A stretch of DNA of 64,000 bases, taken from positions 1-64,000 of the forward strand of contig CALUJK010000018.1 in the NCBI GenBank assembly GCA_944320945.1, given 5' to 3'. The position numbers and the translations under genes were made by a program. This DNA comes from an uncultured Bacteroides sp. Its GTDB lineage: Bacteria; Bacteroidota; Bacteroidia; Bacteroidales; Bacteroidaceae. The notes under the pieces were generated by a model. It did no database searches. It was not told the DNA's origin and saw only the letters and a program-made list of their open reading frames with translations. How positions within the stretch are numbered: position 1 is the stretch's first letter; each line of letters starts with the position of its first letter. Positions 1 to 9,125 of this stretch are shown here, one piece after another.

Positions 1-2
1 GC

Positions 3-67
3 CGTATCATTACTCAATACAGAGTTTGATACGACCCTTTTAAATATTATAGTTACAATCTGTAACT
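3..67. other. Two inverted repeats downstream of the fucose operon
   Basis: Two short dyads lie in the AT-rich DNA beyond fucP. The first pairs CGTATCA near position 3 with TGATACG near position 33. The second, at 51-67, is AGTTACA-ATC-TGTAACT with perfect 7-bp arms. They may be operators or hairpins of a gene outside the window. No gene can be assigned to this end. Confidence 0.4.
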
Positions 68-69
68 TT

Positions 70-102
70 GGGGAGTAGTCATTTTAGTTTTGACACACCC
101 TC
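70..102 (-). terminator. Probable terminator of the fucose operon
   Basis: Just past the fucP stop, the minus strand reads GGGTGTGTCA, a short A-rich loop, then TGACTACTCCC. This is an imperfect hairpin of about 10 bp. It resembles two other GAGGCTG...TCAAAA inverted repeats in this window (28.2 and 57.1 kb). The T-run is weak, so the terminator call rests on position and stem. Confidence 0.5.
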
Positions 103-104
103 TA

Positions 105-1415
105 TTACCAATTGTTCTTCACCACTCGATAACCAAAAACGACAATAACAATAAAGCAAACCAAAGGAAGGACAAAGGAAAGGTTGACTGCCGGCAGACC
201 GGCAATTTCTCCTCTGTCAATGATGAGCGCCTGCAACGGGGGCAAAACAGAACCGCCCAAAATAGCCATGATAAGTCCTCCCGCACCAAATTTGGCATCG
301 TCACCCAATCCTTTCAAGGATATACCATAAATGGTTGGAAACATGAGCGACATACATGCCGAAATTGCTACCAAAGCATACATGCCGTATATGTTTTGCA
401 GGAACATAGTACACAACGTAAAGAAACCACCCAAAAAGGCCAGAATCATCAACAGTTTTCCGGCATTCAAGTAGCGAAGTATGAATGTGCACACAAAACG
501 ACTGATACAGAAGATGACCATCGCCACGATGTTATATTGTTGCGACAGAACCTCAGCACTCTTCTCATCCATGCCTTGCGACATGAACAGACGGGTACCG
601 TACTGGATGATAAATGTCCAACACATAATTTGTGCTCCAACATAGAAGAACTGGGTCAGCACACCTTCGCGGTAGCGAGCGATACTGAAAATTCGTTTCA
701 ATGTCGGTATGAAACGAACGCTACATTCCTCTTCACCGTTCTTGGGCATCTTGACACACATAATCAGTAGCAACATGGCCAATATGACCAAACCAATAAC
801 CAAGTACGGGGCAATTAACACACTGAGATCATAATCTCTAATTGCTGCAAATTCCCGGTCGTCCAGCAATGCACGTTCGACGGTATCCATCGGGTGCAGT
901 TTAGCTTGGATGAAGTTCATGGCTACATACATACCGATTAGAGATCCCATGGGATTGAACGACTGTGCTAAGTTCAGCCGTCGTGTGGCGGTCTCCTCCG
1001 TACCCATAGAAAGAATGTACGGATTGCAACTAGTTTCCAAGAACGATAATCCGCAAGTAAGAATAAAATAGGCGATAAGGAAAGGATAATACTCTCCCGT
1101 CATCTTGGCAGGAAAAAACAAAAAAGATCCCAAAGCATATAGCCCTAATCCCAACAAAACTCCAGCCTTGTAGGAATAGCGCCGGATGAACATAGCAGCA
1201 GGAAAGGCCATGGCAAAATATCCGCCATAAAAAGCCACTTGTACCAATGCACCATCGGTGGCACTCATGCAGAAAATTTTAGAAAATGCTTTCACCATGG
1301 GGTTAGTAATGTCATTGGCAAATCCCCACAAGGCGAAACAAGTGGAAATTAAAATAAATGGAACGAGATAGCTTACGCCATCTTTTGATAAAATGGATAT
1401 ATTATGGTTTTTCAT
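105..1415 (-). CDS. fucP: L-fucose:H+ symporter (FucP)
   Basis: This is a 436-aa major facilitator superfamily permease with about 12 hydrophobic segments, the usual size of FucP (about 430-440 aa). The N-terminal segment FALWGFANDITNPMV is typical of the FucP/glucose-galactose permease subfamily, whose members carry L-fucose across the inner membrane with protons. It is the last gene of the fucI-fucA-fucK-fucP operon and starts 68 nt after the fucK stop. Specificity is inferred from FucI, FucA and the kinase next to it. The subfamily also contains glucose, galactose and N-acetylglucosamine permeases, so sequence alone would not fix the substrate. Confidence 0.9.
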   Translation of the reverse strand: MKNHNISILSKDGVSYLVPFILISTCFALWGFANDITNPMVKAFSKIFCMSATDGALVQVAFYGGYFAMAFPAAMFIRRYSYKAGVLLGLGLYALGSFLFFPAKMTGEYYPFLIAYFILTCGLSFLETSCNPYILSMGTEETATRRLNLAQSFNPMGSLIGMYVAMNFIQAKLHPMDTVERALLDDREFAAIRDYDLSVLIAPYLVIGLVILAMLLLIMCVKMPKNGEEECSVRFIPTLKRIFSIARYREGVLTQFFYVGAQIMCWTFIIQYGTRLFMSQGMDEKSAEVLSQQYNIVAMVIFCISRFVCTFILRYLNAGKLLMILAFLGGFFTLCTMFLQNIYGMYALVAISACMSLMFPTIYGISLKGLGDDAKFGAGGLIMAILGGSVLPPLQALIIDRGEIAGLPAVNLSFVLPLVCFIVIVVFGYRVVKNNW

Positions 1416-1483
1416 GGTTATTCTTTAATCATTTCTTGTCATTCATTTACTTACCTGTGGTTCATTTCCGCTTGTCACATCTG

Positions 1484-2914
1484 CTATTTCCGAGGATAGA
1501 ACAATTGCAGCTCTACACTACGCCTCACAATTCCGCGCAGTTCCTCCAGGCTAGAAATCTCCCCAAAAGCCATGGCTTGTGTCAATATATTGCCCATAGC
1601 TGTAGCTTCCACCGGACCTGCCTGTACCGGTATGCCTACCGCATCTGCCGTAAGCTGGTTAAGCAACCGATTTTGTGATCCGCCACCTATAATGTTCAAC
1701 TGTTTCACCGGAGCAGGCAACAATCGGTTCAAATGGCTTACTGCTTCAGCATACCTGACTGCCAATGACTGCAACACACATCTGGTCAGCTCGCCTTTGG
1801 TAGAGGGCAATGGCAAAGCATGTTCGCGACAATAGCTCCCAATAGCACGTTCCATATCGGAAGGGTTCATAAACCGGGCATCGTCTACCGAAATCAACGT
1901 ATCGGTTTGTGCATATACCGCTTGCTGAATAATGTCATCATACGTCTGCTCTTCGCCGCGCGACTTCCATTCTGCCATTAATCGCTGGAGAATCCACAAA
2001 CCAGTAATGTTCTGCAAGAAACAAATGCGCCCTCCTACTCCACCTTCATTAGTAAACTGAGCCTTACATGCCCCGTCGGTCAGTATGGGTTCGGCCAACT
2101 CTACACCCAGCAATGACCAAGTGCCCGAACTCAGGAAAGCCACATTGTCAGTCGTGGCCGGAATGGCAGCCACCGCGCTCGCCGTATCATGGGAACCGAC
2201 AGCAATAACATCCACTTGTCCCAAACCAGTTTCCGCTGCCAATTCTTCAGTTAACCGACCTCGCACCTGTCCTGGAAATACCAATGGACAAAACAAATGT
2301 TCGGGCAAGCCCAATGCCTGTATAGTTTCCACAGACCAGCAACGCTTACAGGCGTCCAACAGTTCGGACGTGGAAGCGATGCTGTACTCCGTATTAGCAG
2401 TCCCGGTCAGAAAATAACTGAACAAATCGGGCATGAACAGCAACTTATCGGCTGCTTCCAACTGTGGGTCTGCTGTCTCTTTCAAACTGTAAAGCTGGAA
2501 TAATGTATTGATGGGCATCACTTGAATACCGGTATGCTGATAATGCGCGTGCCGGTCCAATAGACGAAAGACCTTTTCGGGCATGCCTTCCGTACGATTG
2601 TCACGGTAACACACTGGGTTTCCCAACAGATTACCTTTTCGGTCTATCAGTCCGAAATCCACGCCCCACGTATCAATGCCAATGCCTTTCACCGCATAGC
2701 CACTACGGGCAGCCACTTTCAACCCGTTCTTCATCTCCTCAAAGAGTGCCGGGAAATCCCAATAAATGTGATTACCCAATTTTACCTGACGGTTGACAAA
2801 GCGATAAATCTCTTTGTATTCCAGCCGTCCCCGGACAAGGGAACCGGCGATAACCCGTCCACTTCCCCCGCCGAAGTCTACCGCCAGATAAGTGTTTTTA
2901 GCTGTATTTTCCAT
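1484..2914 (-). CDS. fucK: L-fuculokinase (rhamnulokinase-type FGGY kinase)
   Basis: This FGGY-family sugar kinase (476 aa from the chosen start) phosphorylates L-fuculose to L-fuculose 1-phosphate. The phosphate-binding motif DFGGGSGR is near residues 13-20, GIGIDTWGVDFGLID is near residue 80, and the second ATP motif IGGGSQNRLLNQL is near the C-terminus. By sequence type it is closer to rhamnulokinases than to E. coli FucK. In Bacteroides fucose operons that is the kinase normally used, so the assignment rests on context. An in-frame ATG at 2974 would add 20 unconserved residues inside fucA. The ATG at 2914 puts the conserved kinase N-terminus right after the start and leaves only 4 nt after the fucA stop, suggesting translational coupling. 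Confidence 0.88.
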   Translation of the reverse strand: MENTAKNTYLAVDFGGGSGRVIAGSLVRGRLEYKEIYRFVNRQVKLGNHIYWDFPALFEEMKNGLKVAARSGYAVKGIGIDTWGVDFGLIDRKGNLLGNPVCYRDNRTEGMPEKVFRLLDRHAHYQHTGIQVMPINTLFQLYSLKETADPQLEAADKLLFMPDLFSYFLTGTANTEYSIASTSELLDACKRCWSVETIQALGLPEHLFCPLVFPGQVRGRLTEELAAETGLGQVDVIAVGSHDTASAVAAIPATTDNVAFLSSGTWSLLGVELAEPILTDGACKAQFTNEGGVGGRICFLQNITGLWILQRLMAEWKSRGEEQTYDDIIQQAVYAQTDTLISVDDARFMNPSDMERAIGSYCREHALPLPSTKGELTRCVLQSLAVRYAEAVSHLNRLLPAPVKQLNIIGGGSQNRLLNQLTADAVGIPVQAGPVEATAMGNILTQAMAFGEISSLEELRGIVRRSVELQLFYPRK

Positions 2915-2918
2915 GGAA

Positions 2919-3569
2919 TCAACAACATGTTCTTTTGGTTTTCTTGCCCAACACGTAAGTCTCCAAATCTTCAATATCCTCAGGAGTCAACACAGTGTAT
3001 TTTCCTCCTGTCAATACAATAATGCGACATGCCATCTCAAAAAACATGGCACGCTCAAACGCTTCGTCAAAATCCTTACCGCATACTACTTGTCCGTGTT
3101 TACACAGCAGACATGAATTATGCGCCTTCAATGCCGTTTTTACCCCTTCCGCCAATTCTGGAGAACCAGGACGGAAATAAGGGACAATAGGAATTTCACT
3201 CCCCACATGGCACGGAATCTCTGCCGTCACATTAAAATTGTCAGGCAACGTTTCCATACATGCCACGGCCGTGGCATAAGAAGACTGGAAGTGCAATACC
3301 ACATTCACATCCGGACGTTCGCGAAGCACCCCCAAATGGAAACCGCTTTCCATGGAAGGTTTCACACCATTCAACACTTCGCCGGTAGCCACACGACAAA
3401 CCGCCACTTTTTCTTTTTGCAAATTAGGCACCCACGAACCGGTACCTGAGATCAACGCTTCCTCACCTATCCTCCATGAAATATTACCGCTACTACAAAT
3501 AGTTAAGCCAGCATCGCCTACACGATGTGCCTGCGCAAGGAACTCTTCAATCTGTTTCTCTGTTATCAT
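2919..3569 (-). CDS. fucA: L-fuculose-1-phosphate aldolase (class II aldolase family)
   Basis: This 216-aa class II aldolase/adducin-family protein is expected to split L-fuculose 1-phosphate into DHAP and L-lactaldehyde. Compared with E. coli FucA (Glu73, His92, His94, His155), the candidate catalytic and zinc residues are E74 (PSMESGF), H93 and H158 (CKHGQVV). The usual second His of the HxH pair is replaced: the sequence reads H93-F94-Q95. The start ATG overlaps the stop of the upstream fucO remnant as ATGA, so translation is coupled. The C-terminus ends in two cysteines. The fuculose role is supported by FucI and the kinase on either side; the altered metal site is discussed in the findings. 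Confidence 0.87.
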   Translation of the reverse strand: MITEKQIEEFLAQAHRVGDAGLTICSSGNISWRIGEEALISGTGSWVPNLQKEKVAVCRVATGEVLNGVKPSMESGFHLGVLRERPDVNVVLHFQSSYATAVACMETLPDNFNVTAEIPCHVGSEIPIVPYFRPGSPELAEGVKTALKAHNSCLLCKHGQVVCGKDFDEAFERAMFFEMACRIIVLTGGKYTVLTPEDIEDLETYVLGKKTKRTCC

Positions 3570-3799
3570 AAAGCTTTTTTATACAAGTTATAAATAATTT
3601 CTAGGGATACTTCTCGCGGATTGCCCGGTGTACACACGTCTTCAAAAGCTGCCTTGGAAAGTTTTTCCAAATCACTTTCCCGAATACCAAGTTCCGACAA
3701 ATGCTGAGGAATACCTACCCGCACAGCCAATTCTTTCACCGCCTTTACGGCTGCATCAGCAGCTTCTTCACGACTCATGTCCAGACTATATACATTCAT
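3566..3799 (-). pseudogene. fucO: Remnant of lactaldehyde reductase FucO (C-terminal ~78 residues only)
   Basis: Between fucI and fucA is an open frame of about 78 codons that aligns well with the extreme C-terminus of FucO (iron-containing alcohol dehydrogenase, about 380 aa). Shared blocks are MSREEAADAAVKAV, VGIPQHLSELGI and EDVCTPGNPREVSLE. The homologous segment begins right after the fucI stop, so the N-terminal three quarters, including the NAD-binding domain and the metal-ligand histidines, are gone. A possible ATG is at 3797-3799 on the minus strand and the stop overlaps the fucA start (ATGA). The clean frame suggests a recent in-frame deletion, or retention for coupling translation to fucA. 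It cannot be an active reductase. Confidence 0.8.
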
Positions 3800-3803
3800 C
3801 GAC

Positions 3804-5576
3804 TTACTTATAGATAGGACCATACGCAGCACATGCACGGTAATCAGCTCCTTCTTTGTCCATTCCGAAGGCATTCCATGCGGCGGGACGGAATATCTTA
3901 TCCTCATCCACATTGTGCATGCAAACCGGGATGCGCAACATGGAAGCCAGCGTAATGAGGTCTGCACCAATGTGGCCGTAGCTGATGGCACCGTGATTGG
4001 CACCCCAATTGTTCATCACCGAATATACATCCTTGAAAGCCGGCTTATCGCACAAGCGGGGTACAAACCAAGTAGTGGGCCATGTGGGGTCTGTACGTTT
4101 GTTCAACACCTCGAATATATCCGGCTCGACATCTGCCGTCCATCCCTCCGCTATCTGGAGCACAGGCCCCAACCCCTTTATCAAATTCAAACGGGACATA
4201 GTGACAGGCATACCACCTTTGGATAGGAAATTGCTGGAAAAACCTCCTCCACGGAAATAATCGCGGTCGGCAGGCAACCAATTGGTCGCTCTCAAACAGG
4301 CTTCCGCATCTTTGTCCGTCATATCCCAACACGGTTTCATACAAGGCTCACCGGCGGCATTGACGCTGGCACCGGTAGCATCGAGCGTAGTGGCACCCGA
4401 ATTAATCAAGTGTATCATGCCATTGGCAGCCAAGCCGCTCAAATCTTTGCCTGTAACACGTTTCACGGCAGCCGGACTCCAATAGGTACGTACGTCACTA
4501 AACATCTGTCCACAGCCCGTCAGCAAGTTACCAAACAGCATTGCCACAGCGTTGCATGAATCGTTTTCAGTAGCCAACACATAAGCCTTGCGAATACCAT
4601 TCCAATCGAAAGTGCTACACATCAATGCCTCTGTAAAATCCCCATTGGGTTTCCAATCCGTCCATTGACGTTGTCCTTGAAAACCGGCAGCGATAGCATT
4701 ATGCCCGATAGCCTCTTCCTTGAACCCCATTTCGCGAAGTTTTGGATTACCCCGCATCAAGTCGCGTACAATAAGGGTCATCTTCACCACAAATTCCCAG
4801 TCGGCATCTTTCTGCTCGCGTGTTTTCTGACGTTCGGGACGATTTTTGTCCCAGCCTTCATTCACCTTGCAATATTTTTCAGTCCAAGCCATGGCTTTTT
4901 GATATTCCTCGTGGTCATAAATACCTTCATCCATACGGCGCAATATTTCCGTTTCATCTACGCTTTCATTGCGCATACCCAAATATTCTTGAAAGAAATT
5001 CTGATCTACAATACTTCCTGCAATACCCATACACTGGCTACCTATAGACAAATAACTCTGTCCACGCATCTGTGCTACAGCTATAGCAGCGCGCGCCCAA
5101 CGCAATATTTTCTCTGCTACATCAGCAGGAATAGTATTGTCCTCTACATCTTGTACATCATGTCCATAAATACCAAAAGCCGGCAATCCTTTTTGTGCAT
5201 GACCGGCCAAGACTGCCGCTAAATAAACAGCACCCGGACGTTCTGTTCCATTAAATCCCCATACAGCCTTAGGCCAATAAGGATTCATATCCATGGTTTC
5301 TGTTCCATAACACCAACAAGAAGTTACAGTAATGGTAGCACCTACCCCTTCGCGTTCAAACTTTTCAGCACAAGCAGCACTTTCACCTACACGTCCAATT
5401 GTGCCATCGGCAATAACACATTCCACTGGAATTCCATCTGCGTACCTCACTTGTAAAGAAATCAACTCAGCTACCGCCTTAGCCAGACTCATTGTTTTGA
5501 CTTCCAGACTCTCACGTACACCACCTTGCCGCCCATCAATTGTCGGACGAATACCAATCTTAGGATACTTTTTCAT
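3804..5576 (-). CDS. fucI: L-fucose isomerase
   Basis: This 590-aa protein matches the usual FucI length (about 590) and converts L-fucose to L-fuculose with Mn2+. Recognisable FucI segments are [20 protein letters not shown] at the N-terminus, [32 protein letters not shown] and [19 protein letters not shown] near the end. The start at 5576 (MKKYPKIG) matches the family N-terminus; an upstream in-frame ATG at 5594 adds only six residues. It is the first gene of the fuc operon. A candidate -7 box (TAATTTTG, 5739-5746, minus strand) lies about 165 nt upstream, in the region shared with the divergent araC gene. Its stop is followed directly by the fucO remnant. Confidence 0.96.
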   Translation of the reverse strand: MKKYPKIGIRPTIDGRQGGVRESLEVKTMSLAKAVAELISLQVRYADGIPVECVIADGTIGRVGESAACAEKFEREGVGATITVTSCWCYGTETMDMNPYWPKAVWGFNGTERPGAVYLAAVLAGHAQKGLPAFGIYGHDVQDVEDNTIPADVAEKILRWARAAIAVAQMRGQSYLSIGSQCMGIAGSIVDQNFFQEYLGMRNESVDETEILRRMDEGIYDHEEYQKAMAWTEKYCKVNEGWDKNRPERQKTREQKDADWEFVVKMTLIVRDLMRGNPKLREMGFKEEAIGHNAIAAGFQGQRQWTDWKPNGDFTEALMCSTFDWNGIRKAYVLATENDSCNAVAMLFGNLLTGCGQMFSDVRTYWSPAAVKRVTGKDLSGLAANGMIHLINSGATTLDATGASVNAAGEPCMKPCWDMTDKDAEACLRATNWLPADRDYFRGGGFSSNFLSKGGMPVTMSRLNLIKGLGPVLQIAEGWTADVEPDIFEVLNKRTDPTWPTTWFVPRLCDKPAFKDVYSVMNNWGANHGAISYGHIGADLITLASMLRIPVCMHNVDEDKIFRPAAWNAFGMDKEGADYRACAAYGPIYK

Positions 5577-5738
5577 ACTCTTAATTGTTATCAATTTTAT
5601 AAATCAAACTTTTTATTGTCATTAGCCTCTTTAACTAACTTAAGAAAAGCACTCACTTTAAGAATTGTATTTCCTCGAATAATCAATGAAATAAATATTT
5701 CATATCACAATGACTTAAACGAAATATTATATATAATA

Positions 5739-5746
5739 CAAAATTA
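5739..5746 (-). promoter_or_regulatory. Candidate -7 box for the fuc operon
   Basis: The minus strand reads TAATTTTG, which fits TAnnTTTG. There is no good -33 TTTG at 19-21 nt, so this promoter may need an activator such as the divergent AraC protein. The 5577-5901 gap is AT-rich and otherwise featureless. Confidence 0.4.
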
Positions 5747-5867
5747 AAGAGTCTGCATTTTCTTTAGTAGTATAGATTCGCCTAATAATCGTACAATATC
5801 GATAACTTTCTTTTGATTGTAATATCTTAAAAAGAGACTTTAGTTCCTAAACAAATTTTTTTTATTA

Positions 5868-5875
5868 TACTTTTG
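5868..5875 (+). promoter_or_regulatory. Candidate -7 box for the divergent araC gene
   Basis: TACTTTTG fits TAnnTTTG and lies 26 nt upstream of the araC-type start codon. It follows a T-run. No clear -33 element is seen. Confidence 0.45.
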
Positions 5876-5901
5876 TAAATTCGAACCAGAACAAAAATAC
5901 C

Positions 5902-6765
5902 ATGAACTACGATATTGACCAGATGCATATTATTGTTCTCCACATCGGAGAAGCATTTTGCCAAAGTAATTGGAATTATAAAAATATTTGCAGCCCTTTT
6001 ACACGCATATATTATGTAACAAAAGGACATGCACAAATTGAATTACCCAATAAGACACAAAATTTACAACCAGGATTTATGTATATCATACCAGCTTTCA
6101 CACTACACAGTTATATCTGCCACGAGGATTTTTTTCATTATTATATTCACATATATAACGAATCAGATCACGACATACTGGAAGACTGGATACTCCCTAC
6201 AGAAATAAAGGCCGAAAATGGGACTCTGACTAATATTCAAAAGTTGCATAAATTATGCCCTGGCATGGAACTTGTACAAATTGACCCTAAATTCTATGAT
6301 AATAATCCATCATTAAACCAAAATATCCTGAAAAACAAGCATCGACAGCTATATGCCAGAGTTGAATCGCGCGGCATCACTTACCAATTACTATCACAAT
6401 TCTTGCGGGAAGCACAACCCAAACAATATGTAGGCGACGAACGAATCCTTAGAGTGTTGGAACATATACGCATGCATCTGAATGACCGGCCTGATCTAAA
6501 AATTTTAGCTGACCTTTCATGTTTATCCAAGGACCATTTTATTCGACTCTTTAAAAAAGAGATGAAAATAACACCTTTATTATATATCAATAAAAAAAGA
6601 ATAGAAAAAGCCCAACTTCGTTTAGTAACAGAAACAACTCCTATCAAAGAGATTGCTTATCAATTAGGATTTGAAGATCAGACTTACTTCAACCGTATCT
6701 TCAAAAAATCCACAGGAATGACCCCAACAAACTATCGAAAGGCCTCCCATAGTTCTCTTCTATAA
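5902..6765 (+). CDS. AraC-family transcriptional regulator, probable regulator of the fuc operon
   Basis: The 287-aa protein has an N-terminal cupin-type sensing domain (about residues 20-110; PGFMYIIPAFTLHSY resembles the beta-barrel of AraC sensors) and a C-terminal double helix-turn-helix domain (about 180-285), with KEIAYQLGFEDQTYFNRIFKK and a typical ending TGMTPTNYRK. It is transcribed away from fucI across a 325-nt gap, the usual arrangement for a local regulator, so control by fucose or fuculose is inferred. The gene looks clearly more AT-rich than the fuc genes, which may mean separate origin. In B. thetaiotaomicron the fuc regulator FucR is of the GntR type, so a different regulator would be in charge here. 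Confidence 0.88.
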   Translation: MNYDIDQMHIIVLHIGEAFCQSNWNYKNICSPFTRIYYVTKGHAQIELPNKTQNLQPGFMYIIPAFTLHSYICHEDFFHYYIHIYNESDHDILEDWILPTEIKAENGTLTNIQKLHKLCPGMELVQIDPKFYDNNPSLNQNILKNKHRQLYARVESRGITYQLLSQFLREAQPKQYVGDERILRVLEHIRMHLNDRPDLKILADLSCLSKDHFIRLFKKEMKITPLLYINKKRIEKAQLRLVTETTPIKEIAYQLGFEDQTYFNRIFKKSTGMTPTNYRKASHSSLL

Positions 6766-6856
6766 CTCGTTATTGTGACATTCTACTGATAAAAACATAT
6801 ATCACAACAAATACTCAAATACAAGGCAGAAATTCTTAACGAGAATTTATCGGAAA

Positions 6857-7666
6857 TCAGCAAGAATTCCCAGCCCTGAGTTCCCAAAATGCAACAGCCG
6901 ATGCCGCAGCCACATTCAGTGAATCAACCCCATGCGCCATCGGAATGCGAACAACATAATCGGAGGCGACAATAACTTCAGAAGAAAGCCCGTCGCCTTC
7001 GGTTCCCATCACAAGCGCCAAACGGGGTTCATGCTTCAGAACCGGAGAATCAAGCGGAATGGAACGGTCAGTCAATGCCATAGCAGCAGTCCGAAAGCCT
7101 AACTGATGAAGGTCGGAAACGGGAGCATCCAGCCACGTCCAAGGCACTAAAAACACGGAACCCATTGAGACACGCACCGCACGGCGATTCAAGGGGTCAC
7201 ACGACTGACGGGTCAACAACACAGCATCCATCCCTAAGGCTGCCGCCGAACGAAAGATGGCTCCTACATTCGTCGAATCTACTACGCCATCAATCACCAC
7301 GATACGCCTTGCCTCCTTACATACCGATTCCACACTTTGCAAACGGGGGCGACGCATGGCACACAACACGCCACGTGTCAAGACATATCCGGTCAGTTGA
7401 GATAACAGTTCCCTTTCGCCCGTATATATAGGGACATGTGCACACCGCTCAACAATATCCACAGCGTCCCCTGTCAGATGCTTCCGCTCACAAAGGAGAG
7501 ACAACGGTTCATATCCGGCTTCCAATGCCACGCGGATAACTTTTGGACTCTCGGCTATAAATATTCCTTTATCCTGTTCCAGACAATTACGGAGTTGCGC
7601 TTCGGTAAGTGTTCCAAACACCTCCAAACCGGGATAATTCAACGAAGATATTTCTATAACTGGCAT
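6857..7666 (-). CDS. TrmH/SpoU-family RNA 2'-O-methyltransferase
   Basis: This 269-aa protein has an N-terminal substrate-binding region (about 1-100, including FIAESPKVI) and a C-terminal SPOUT knotted methyltransferase domain. The three SpoU motifs are present: DGVVDSTNVGAIFRSAAALG, VMGTEGDGLSSEV and IPMAHGVDSLNVAAASAVA. The family uses S-adenosylmethionine to methylate a ribose in rRNA or tRNA. The closest functional class is the 23S rRNA guanosine methyltransferase group (RlmB or TsnR-like), but the exact target cannot be read from sequence. It stands alone, with a well-formed promoter at 7721-7752. Confidence 0.88.
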   Translation of the reverse strand: MPVIEISSLNYPGLEVFGTLTEAQLRNCLEQDKGIFIAESPKVIRVALEAGYEPLSLLCERKHLTGDAVDIVERCAHVPIYTGERELLSQLTGYVLTRGVLCAMRRPRLQSVESVCKEARRIVVIDGVVDSTNVGAIFRSAAALGMDAVLLTRQSCDPLNRRAVRVSMGSVFLVPWTWLDAPVSDLHQLGFRTAAMALTDRSIPLDSPVLKHEPRLALVMGTEGDGLSSEVIVASDYVVRIPMAHGVDSLNVAAASAVAFWELRAGNSC

Positions 7667-7720
7667 AATAAGATATAGGTGTGTATTTTGTCCTTTTCAT
7701 TCACCAAAAACTGAATGCAA

Positions 7721-7752
7721 CAAAATTAGCAGTTCCTTAAAAGAGCACCAAA
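7721..7752 (-). promoter_or_regulatory. Promoter of the TrmH-family gene
   Basis: On the minus strand, TTTG at 7749-7752 is followed after exactly 20 nt by TAATTTTG at 7721-7728. This matches the Bacteroides -33/-7 consensus. Confidence 0.7.
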
Positions 7753-7903
7753 CTTCAACCTGAAAAATCTGCTTGAAAGAAATGTTCGGACATTATACCC
7801 CGATTCTATTATCAAATTTAATTATCCATAAACGGTAAATATCCTGTCCGAAAAGGAAACAAAATCTTTTCCTGCTATTGACTGTATAATCAAGAGATTT
7901 TCG

Positions 7904-7911
7904 TAAGTTTG
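7904..7911 (+). promoter_or_regulatory. Candidate -7 box for the sugar kinase gene
   Basis: TAAGTTTG fits TAnnTTTG, 39 nt before the start codon. A TTG lies 23 nt upstream, slightly too far for a standard -33 box. The rest of the 7667-7950 gap shows nothing else I can name. Confidence 0.5.
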
Positions 7912-7950
7912 CAAAATCAAGAATTTACGAAATAGAAAAACTTTAATACC

Positions 7951-9036
7951 ATGGAATTAAAAGAAATTGTATCACAATTTGCTCTCGAAGGGCAAGTCGA
8001 TCAGATTAAACCTTTGGGCACCGGTCTCATCAACGACACTTTTCGTGTAACAACTGTCGAGCCGACTGCTCCTGATTACGTATTGCAACGTATCAATCAT
8101 GTAGTGTTCACCGATGTAGAAATGCTTCAGCAAAACATCCAACGTGTCACCGAACACATCCGTCACAAACTGCACGAACGGGGCGAAAACGACATTGAAC
8201 GGAAAACACTGCGATTGATTCCTACTCGCGACGGAAAACTTTATCTGGTAGATGAAGGGAAATATTGGCGCATCACCCGCTACATACCCCGCTCCATTAC
8301 TTTCGAACAGGTGACACCCTTATTGGCTTACCGCACCGGTAAAGCGTTTGGCGAATTCCAATACCTGCTTTCCGACCTTCCCGGCGAACCGTTAGGTGCT
8401 ACTATCCCCAACTTCCACAACATGCCTTTCCGCCTCAGCCAGTTAAGCGAGGCCATTCAGCAGGATGCTGCCGGACGGTTAGCAGAAGTGCGTCCGATAG
8501 TAGACGAACTGCTCAGCCGTGCCGATGACATGTGCCGCGCCGAACATCTGCACGACGAAGGTCTGCTGCCCCGACGCATCACACACTGCGATACAAAAGT
8601 CTCCAACGTCTTGTTCGATGAAGATGGAGGTTTCCTCTGCGTCATCGACCTTGATACAACAATGCCCGGATATGTACTATCTGACTTTGGCGACTTTATC
8701 CGTACCGCTGCCAATACCGGTGCCGAGGATGATGAAGACCCAAGCCGCGTAGGAGTAAATATGGAGATTTTCAAGGAATTTGCCCGCGGATACATCGAGT
8801 CTGCCCGTCCATTCTTATGCCAGACAGAAATAGACAACCTGCCGTATGGTGCACAACTGCTGACATACATGCAGACAGTTCGCTTCCTGACAGACTACCT
8901 AAACGGAGATACGTACTACAAGATTACGGATCCGAAACACAATCTACGGCGTACCGTGGCACAACTCGCCCTGCTGCATAGCATCGATGCCCATATGGAC
9001 GAAATGAACCGGTACATCAAAGAACTAACCAAATAA
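7951..9036 (+). CDS. APH-fold sugar kinase, N-acetylhexosamine 1-kinase-like
   Basis: The 361-aa protein has the aminoglycoside phosphotransferase/choline kinase fold. The catalytic loop reads HCDTKVSNVLF (HxDxxxxN) near residues 212-222, with the metal-binding DLDTTMPG about 10 residues later. The N-terminus (GTGLINDTFRV) is the glycine-rich loop. The whole resembles NahK-type kinases, which phosphorylate GlcNAc or GalNAc at C1 in mucin-glycan salvage. That specificity is an inference, and related proteins have sometimes been misnamed as mucin-desulfating sulfatase. It has its own promoter and shares a bidirectional terminator with the fumarase gene. Confidence 0.8.
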   Translation: MELKEIVSQFALEGQVDQIKPLGTGLINDTFRVTTVEPTAPDYVLQRINHVVFTDVEMLQQNIQRVTEHIRHKLHERGENDIERKTLRLIPTRDGKLYLVDEGKYWRITRYIPRSITFEQVTPLLAYRTGKAFGEFQYLLSDLPGEPLGATIPNFHNMPFRLSQLSEAIQQDAAGRLAEVRPIVDELLSRADDMCRAEHLHDEGLLPRRITHCDTKVSNVLFDEDGGFLCVIDLDTTMPGYVLSDFGDFIRTAANTGAEDDEDPSRVGVNMEIFKEFARGYIESARPFLCQTEIDNLPYGAQLLTYMQTVRFLTDYLNGDTYYKITDPKHNLRRTVAQLALLHSIDAHMDEMNRYIKELTK

Positions 9037-9052
9037 GTCACAAGATACCAAT

Positions 9053-9109
9053 AAAAAAGGAGCGCGGATAACGGACGATATAAGTCCGTGAAATCCGCAC
9101 TCCTTTTTA
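9053..9109. terminator. Bidirectional terminator between kinase and fumarase genes
   Basis: Nested inverted repeat: an A-run leads into GGAGCGCGGAT and is matched by ATCCGCACTCC with a T-run. An inner stem ACGGAC/GTCCGT closes the hairpin. A-run and T-run on opposite sides let it end transcription of both convergent genes. Confidence 0.85.
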
Positions 9110-9125
9110 TATTCTTAGGCAAATC

